This document shows positions 23,212 through 27,157 of a DNA stretch of 27,157 nucleotides, piece after piece. The position numbers and the translations under genes are program-made. Location of the stretch: contig JBHHZP010000037.1 of assembly GCA_046758085.1 (NCBI GenBank), forward strand, positions 1 through 27,157, written 5' to 3'. The notes under the pieces are model-generated. The model searched no databases, was not told the DNA's origin, and saw only the letters and a program-made list of their open reading frames with translations. Numbering within the stretch: position 1 is the stretch's first letter; every line of letters begins with the position of its first letter. Source of the stretch: VRUB01 sp046758085 (GTDB lineage: Bacteria; Pseudomonadota; Gammaproteobacteria; Acidiferrobacterales; SPGG2).

Positions 23212-26200
23212 GTGTCCAAGCACGATCACTCCTCCAAAGATTTCAGGAAAACGAAAGCACAGCTCATTGAAGAATTACAGACGCTACGCAGGCGCGTTAA
23301 CGGTGCAAATGATGAGGCGTCGTTTCGCAGCGCCGTCGAAAATTTGGAAGATGGGCTAGCCTTTTACGACTCCGAAGATCGCCTTGTTTTCTGCAACGAG
23401 GCATACCGAAGGCTACATCCGGCGATTCGCGACATGCTGAAGCCAGGTGTGCTTTTCGAAGATCTTGTTAGGGCTCATGCGCGAAGAGGGCAAATTCCCG
23501 AGGCCATCGGTCGGGAAGAAGAGTACGTCCGAGAACGTATGGAACAGCACGGCGCACCCAAATATTCCATCGTCCGTGAACTGACTAATGGAAGCTGGTT
23601 TATTATCAAAGAAGGACGGACATCCAACGGCGGAACCTATGCGATCAACACAGACATCACGGAACTCAAAAAAAACGAGCAAGCGCTAAGCGCAAGTCAA
23701 GAACAGTTCCGCGGTGCCATCGAAAATTTGCAGGAAGGTTTCGCTCTCTATGATGCTGACGACCGCCTGGTCATGTGCAATGAAGAATATCGACGTCTGC
23801 ATCCTAAGACCGAGCATATCTTGAAACCGGGGATGAGATTTGAAGAATTGGTGAGAACTAACATTGAGCATGGCGTAAATGCGGACGCGATAGGGTGCGA
23901 GGAAGAACACATTCGTCAGCGAATGAAACACCATCGAAATCCCACAGAACCGCTCATACGAACACTTACCGACGGGACAACCTTCATCATCAAGGAAAGT
24001 CGCACGCCTGCCGGCGGGGTGGTGGTCACCGAAACTGACATCACCAAACGTCGGCGGGCCGAAGCGGCTCTGCGGGAGAGCGAAGATCGCTTTCGAGACC
24101 TGATCGAAGGTTCGGTCCTTGGGATTGTTATCGACACTGACGGCAAACCATTGTTTGCCAACCAGGCTTTTGCACAAATCTTCGGATACGGGAGCCCAGA
24201 CGAAATTATCAAGATGGGATCTCTCGATCCGTTGTACACGCCAAATGATCTGGAGCGGATCAGCGGCTATAGGAAGTGCCGCGCAGGAGGAGCGGCCGCA
24301 CCGACTCACTATGAGTTCGAGGGCGTGAAGAAGGACGGGATGCGTATTTGGTTAGAAACCCGGGTCCGCGTCATTAACTGGAAAGGAGAGAACGCCGTTC
24401 AGTCGACTGTCTTCGACGTCACCGACCGAAAGTTGGCGGAGACCGCACTTCGGCAAAGCGAGGAACGATTCCGTAATCTGGTTGAAGGTTCCATCCAAGG
24501 CGTTTTGATTCACAGAGATCATAAGCCCCTTTTTGTAAACCAGGTATACGCGCAAATACTTGGTTACTCGAGCCCAGAGGAAATCCTGCGGCTGGATTCC
24601 GTTCTTTCATTGTATGCACCACACGAACGAACGCGCTTGGTCGAGTACAGAAAGGCACGACAGGAAGGCAAGGACGCGCCCCCCACCTACGAAGTTCAGG
24701 CAATGCGCAAGGACGGAACAATGATCTGGTTGGAACACCGTGTGTGTCTCGTTAACTGGCAAGGTAAGCCCGCGAATCAGACGACGACTGTTGACATCAC
24801 AGAACGCAAGCGGGCAGAGGAGGCCTTGAGGGAAAGCGAGGAGCGTTTCAGGGCGGTTGTAGACAATGCGCCTTTCTCCATCTTTCTCAAGGATACCAAT
24901 GGTCGATATCTCCTTGGGAACAGGGAGTTTGAAAAATGGCATAGCGCGACGAGCGAGGACGTCGAAGGCAGTACGGTCTATGAGCGATTCAAGCGTGAGG
25001 ATGCGGATGTTTTCGCGAGCCAGGACCATAGGGTACTGGAAACGAGATCGGCGCTGGAAGAGGAAGTCAAGCTCCAGTTCCCGGACGGCAAAACTCGAGC
25101 GGCAATGGTGATCAAATTTCCCGTATTCGGTCCCGATGGCGATGCCGTCGCTGTGGGTGGTTTTAACATCGACATAGGCGATCGCAAGCGTGCGGAAGAG
25201 GCCTTGAGGGAAAGCGAAGCGCGCCTCCGTGACGTGGCAGAAAGCGCAGGCGATTGGATTTGGGAGATGGGTTCCGATTTGCGCTTCACCTATCTCTCCC
25301 AGAGATTCTACGAGTTGTTCGCTGTAGCCCCAGACCAGATCTTGGGAAAGACTCGCGCAGAATTCGCGGGCACTCAGACTGATGATCTCCGTTGGCGTAG
25401 CCATCTCGATGACCTCTCGCATCATAAGCCGTTCAGGAATTTCGAATATGCAGTCAGGGTGCCCGATGGTCCAACGAAATACATCCGGATAAGCGGTAAA
25501 CCCGTCTTCGATCCAGCTGGAACGTTTCTGGGCTACCGTGGCACTGGTACGGACGTGACCGCCGAAGTTGAGGCAGAGACTGCGGCTGCTGAAGCACGGG
25601 CGCGCCTGTTTGACGCCGTCGAAAGCATCACGGCGGGGTTTGCACTGTTTGACAAGGACGACAAGCTTGTTCTTTGCAACAACCGCTACCGAAATCTTCA
25701 TCCGTTGATGTACAGGCTGGCTGTGCCTGGTATGTCGTTTCAGAAAATTGTCAGAGGCGTGGCGGAGGCCGGTATCTATGACCCTTCTATGGGTGAGATC
25801 GATGAGTTTGTGAAGAGGCGATTGGTTTATCACCGCAATACGCCGTCCAATCACGAGCAACGGCTCTCTGACGGACGTTGTGTGGAGATTCAGGAATATG
25901 GCACCCATGACGGTGGGACCGTGTTACTTTGGACCGACATTACCGAACGAAAATTGCTTGAAAAGCAACTGGTAGGTGCCCAGCGAATGGAGGCCCTGGG
26001 AAAATTGACAGGAGGTGTCGCACACGATTTCAATAATCTATTGACCGTCATTCTGGGAAATCTCCAACTCCTCGAACGACGTGTCGAATGCGATCCACGC
26101 TTGAAGAAATGCGTTGATCTGGCAGCAGATGCCGCAGCGCGTGGATCGGAATTGACTTCTCGGTTGTTGGCTTTCTCTCGCCGCCAAATTTTGCGAACCA

Positions 26201-27105
26201 AGATAATCTGTGTGAACTCACTTATCACCGACATCGAGCCGTTGCTCCGCGGCACTCTTGGCGCAACGATACAGCTTGAAAATAAATTCGCGGGTGAGTT
26301 GTGGCCTGTCATGACTGATGCCACCCAGCTGGAAAGTGCACTTCTAAATTTGGCCATCAACGCACGCGACGCCATGCCCGACGGCGGAAAGCTTGTGATC
26401 GAAACAGCCAATGTTACATTGGACGATCACTATGTCACGCAGAACGCTGATGTTAGGGCAGGACACTACGTAATGGTTGCGGTTACGGATACCGGCAGAG
26501 GCATGTCCCAGGAGATCGTGGAGCATGTCTTTGAGCCCTTCTTTTCTACTAAGGATAAGGGTAAGGGCACTGGGCTGGGCCTCAGCATGGTTTATGGTTT
26601 CCTCAAACAGTCAGATGGGCATATCAAAGTCTACAGCGAAGAGGCTCACGGAACCGTCGTGAAGCTATACCTTCCCCGCGCAGGCGACGCAGAGGCACAA
26701 CCCGTCAGACACATTACGTTCGACGAAAGCGTGCCGCTAGGTGATGAAATCATTTTGTTAGTTGAGGATGATGTTCGTGTGCGGCAAACCGCTGTTGCTC
26801 TTCTTGAGGACCTGGGATACCGCGTTTTTCAGGCCGCCGACGGGCCGACGGCTTTGCGCATGTTAGACAAGCATCCGAATATTGATCTTCTCTTTACCGA
26901 CGTCATTATGCCCCACGGCATGAAGGGTCCTGACTTAGCCCGAGAAGTGCGTAAACGCCGGCCAGAAATTAAAGTCCTTTACACATCAGGCTACACTGAT
27001 ACTGCGGTCGTACGTGACGGCCAGCTCGAGTTCGGTCCATTACTGAGTAAACCGTTTCGGAAGCTTGACCTAGCGGTCAAAGTCCGCGAGGCGCTCGATA
27101 GCTGA
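23212..27105 (+). CDS. hybrid sensor histidine kinase with seven PAS domains and a C-terminal receiver
   Basis: From GTG 23212 the protein is about 1297 residues. Seven PAS domains begin at about residues 37, 165, 293, 419, 545, 671 and 798, a near-constant period of 126-128. PAS1, 2 and 7 share the core DDRLVxCNExYRRLHP, and PAS3 and 4 are close to each other. Then come HisKA with phospho-acceptor H938 (GGVAHDFNNLL), HATPase_c with the N-box LAINARDAM, G1 VTDTGRGM and G2 KGTGLGLSMV, and a receiver at about 1176-1297 with phospho-acceptor D1230 (LFTDVIMP) and the conserved KPF near the end. No clear membrane segment follows 23212, so it is probably a soluble cytoplasmic sensor. The signals are unknown. 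The start is uncertain (frame open from 23080). A response regulator follows directly. Confidence 0.88.
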   Translation: MSKHDHSSKDFRKTKAQLIEELQTLRRRVNGANDEASFRSAVENLEDGLAFYDSEDRLVFCNEAYRRLHPAIRDMLKPGVLFEDLVRAHARRGQIPEAIGREEEYVRERMEQHGAPKYSIVRELTNGSWFIIKEGRTSNGGTYAINTDITELKKNEQALSASQEQFRGAIENLQEGFALYDADDRLVMCNEEYRRLHPKTEHILKPGMRFEELVRTNIEHGVNADAIGCEEEHIRQRMKHHRNPTEPLIRTLTDGTTFIIKESRTPAGGVVVTETDITKRRRAEAALRESEDRFRDLIEGSVLGIVIDTDGKPLFANQAFAQIFGYGSPDEIIKMGSLDPLYTPNDLERISGYRKCRAGGAAAPTHYEFEGVKKDGMRIWLETRVRVINWKGENAVQSTVFDVTDRKLAETALRQSEERFRNLVEGSIQGVLIHRDHKPLFVNQVYAQILGYSSPEEILRLDSVLSLYAPHERTRLVEYRKARQEGKDAPPTYEVQAMRKDGTMIWLEHRVCLVNWQGKPANQTTTVDITERKRAEEALRESEERFRAVVDNAPFSIFLKDTNGRYLLGNREFEKWHSATSEDVEGSTVYERFKREDADVFASQDHRVLETRSALEEEVKLQFPDGKTRAAMVIKFPVFGPDGDAVAVGGFNIDIGDRKRAEEALRESEARLRDVAESAGDWIWEMGSDLRFTYLSQRFYELFAVAPDQILGKTRAEFAGTQTDDLRWRSHLDDLSHHKPFRNFEYAVRVPDGPTKYIRISGKPVFDPAGTFLGYRGTGTDVTAEVEAETAAAEARARLFDAVESITAGFALFDKDDKLVLCNNRYRNLHPLMYRLAVPGMSFQKIVRGVAEAGIYDPSMGEIDEFVKRRLVYHRNTPSNHEQRLSDGRCVEIQEYGTHDGGTVLLWTDITERKLLEKQLVGAQRMEALGKLTGGVAHDFNNLLTVILGNLQLLERRVECDPRLKKCVDLAADAAARGSELTSRLLAFSRRQILRTKIICVNSLITDIEPLLRGTLGATIQLENKFAGELWPVMTDATQLESALLNLAINARDAMPDGGKLVIETANVTLDDHYVTQNADVRAGHYVMVAVTDTGRGMSQEIVEHVFEPFFSTKDKGKGTGLGLSMVYGFLKQSDGHIKVYSEEAHGTVVKLYLPRAGDAEAQPVRHITFDESVPLGDEIILLVEDDVRVRQTAVALLEDLGYRVFQAADGPTALRMLDKHPNIDLLFTDVIMPHGMKGPDLAREVRKRRPEIKVLYTSGYTDTAVVRDGQLEFGPLLSKPFRKLDLAVKVREALDS

Positions 27106-27116
27106 GTATAGAAAGC

Positions 27117-27157
27117 GTGAATACGAACCGACTATTCGTTGTCGACGACGAACCAGG
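27117..27157 (+). CDS. response regulator, 5' end only (cut by window end)
   Basis: GTG 27117, eleven bases after the kinase stop, opens MNTNRLFVVDDEPG. This is the first strand and the acidic Asp-Asp pocket of a receiver domain. Only 13 whole codons are inside the window. Its position makes it the likely partner of the hybrid kinase. The output domain cannot be seen. Confidence 0.7.
   Translation, partial: MNTNRLFVVDDEP

Noticed and set aside
24607..25908. Long open frame (433 codons) antisense to the PAS-kinase gene
   Set aside because: It lies wholly within the well-supported kinase gene, has no recognisable domain and no ribosome site; it is explained by codon composition.
1..27157. tRNA, rRNA, CRISPR array, integrase or transposase
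   Set aside because: I looked for cloverleaf-like segments, evenly spaced short repeats and recombinase motifs on both strands and found none that hold up.

Overview
This 27 kb window looks like chromosomal DNA of a moderately GC-rich Gammaproteobacterium. The evidence is the set of protein families: SohB, a PagL-type lipid A deacylase, endonuclease III of Escherichia coli type, a tripartite RND pump without its own outer membrane factor, and a large MscS-type channel. I cannot place it to genus. It reads as ordinary chromosome carrying accessory genes, with no phage, integrase, transposase, CRISPR array, rRNA or tRNA that I could see.

Layout. 1-155 is a cluster of DNA hairpins. 464-2275 encodes a GHKL-type ATPase with an Ig-like C-terminal half. 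2295-2526 is the first copy of an imperfectly palindromic repeat of about 230 bp, and the second copy lies at 16591-16819. 2559-3140 (minus) is a PagL-like outer membrane deacylase, divergent from a fluoroacetate/haloacetate dehalogenase (3224-4105). 4253-4813 is an unknown membrane protein. 4904-9810 is a regulated efflux locus: a MarR-family repressor, then a periplasmic adaptor and an RND transporter whose reading frames overlap by ATGA. The same 12-bp palindrome, GTGTATATACAC, lies just upstream of both marR and the adaptor, so the repressor very likely controls itself and the pump.

9880-11350 is a gene graveyard: two truncated SDR N-termini, one SDR C-terminal scrap on the opposite strand, and a frameshifted alpha/beta hydrolase. 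It ends at an intact SDR (11354-12070, minus) that lacks the usual catalytic tyrosine. 12254-13273 is SohB. 13422-15558 is a two-gene unit of a small membrane protein and a potassium-channel-like protein with two RCK/TrkA-N domains. 15555-16448 (minus) is a helix-hairpin-helix DNA-binding gene split by one in-frame TGA. 16852-17814 is an unusual fusion of an HTH/zinc-ribbon regulator to a HAD phosphatase, and it is followed by a large mechanosensitive channel (about 18005-20458). 20505-22719 (minus) carries endonuclease III, a secreted GlcG/HbpS-like protein and a class II histone-deacetylase-like amidohydrolase. 23212-27105 is a hybrid histidine kinase with seven regularly spaced PAS domains, followed by the first codons of a response regulator cut off by the window end.

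The most unusual items are the paired palindromic repeat whose two ends change together between copies, the HTH-Zn-ribbon/HAD fusion, the twin operators on the efflux locus, and the SDR/hydrolase decay zone. Three interrupted or fused genes in one window could mean real decay or assembly error; read-level checking would separate the two.
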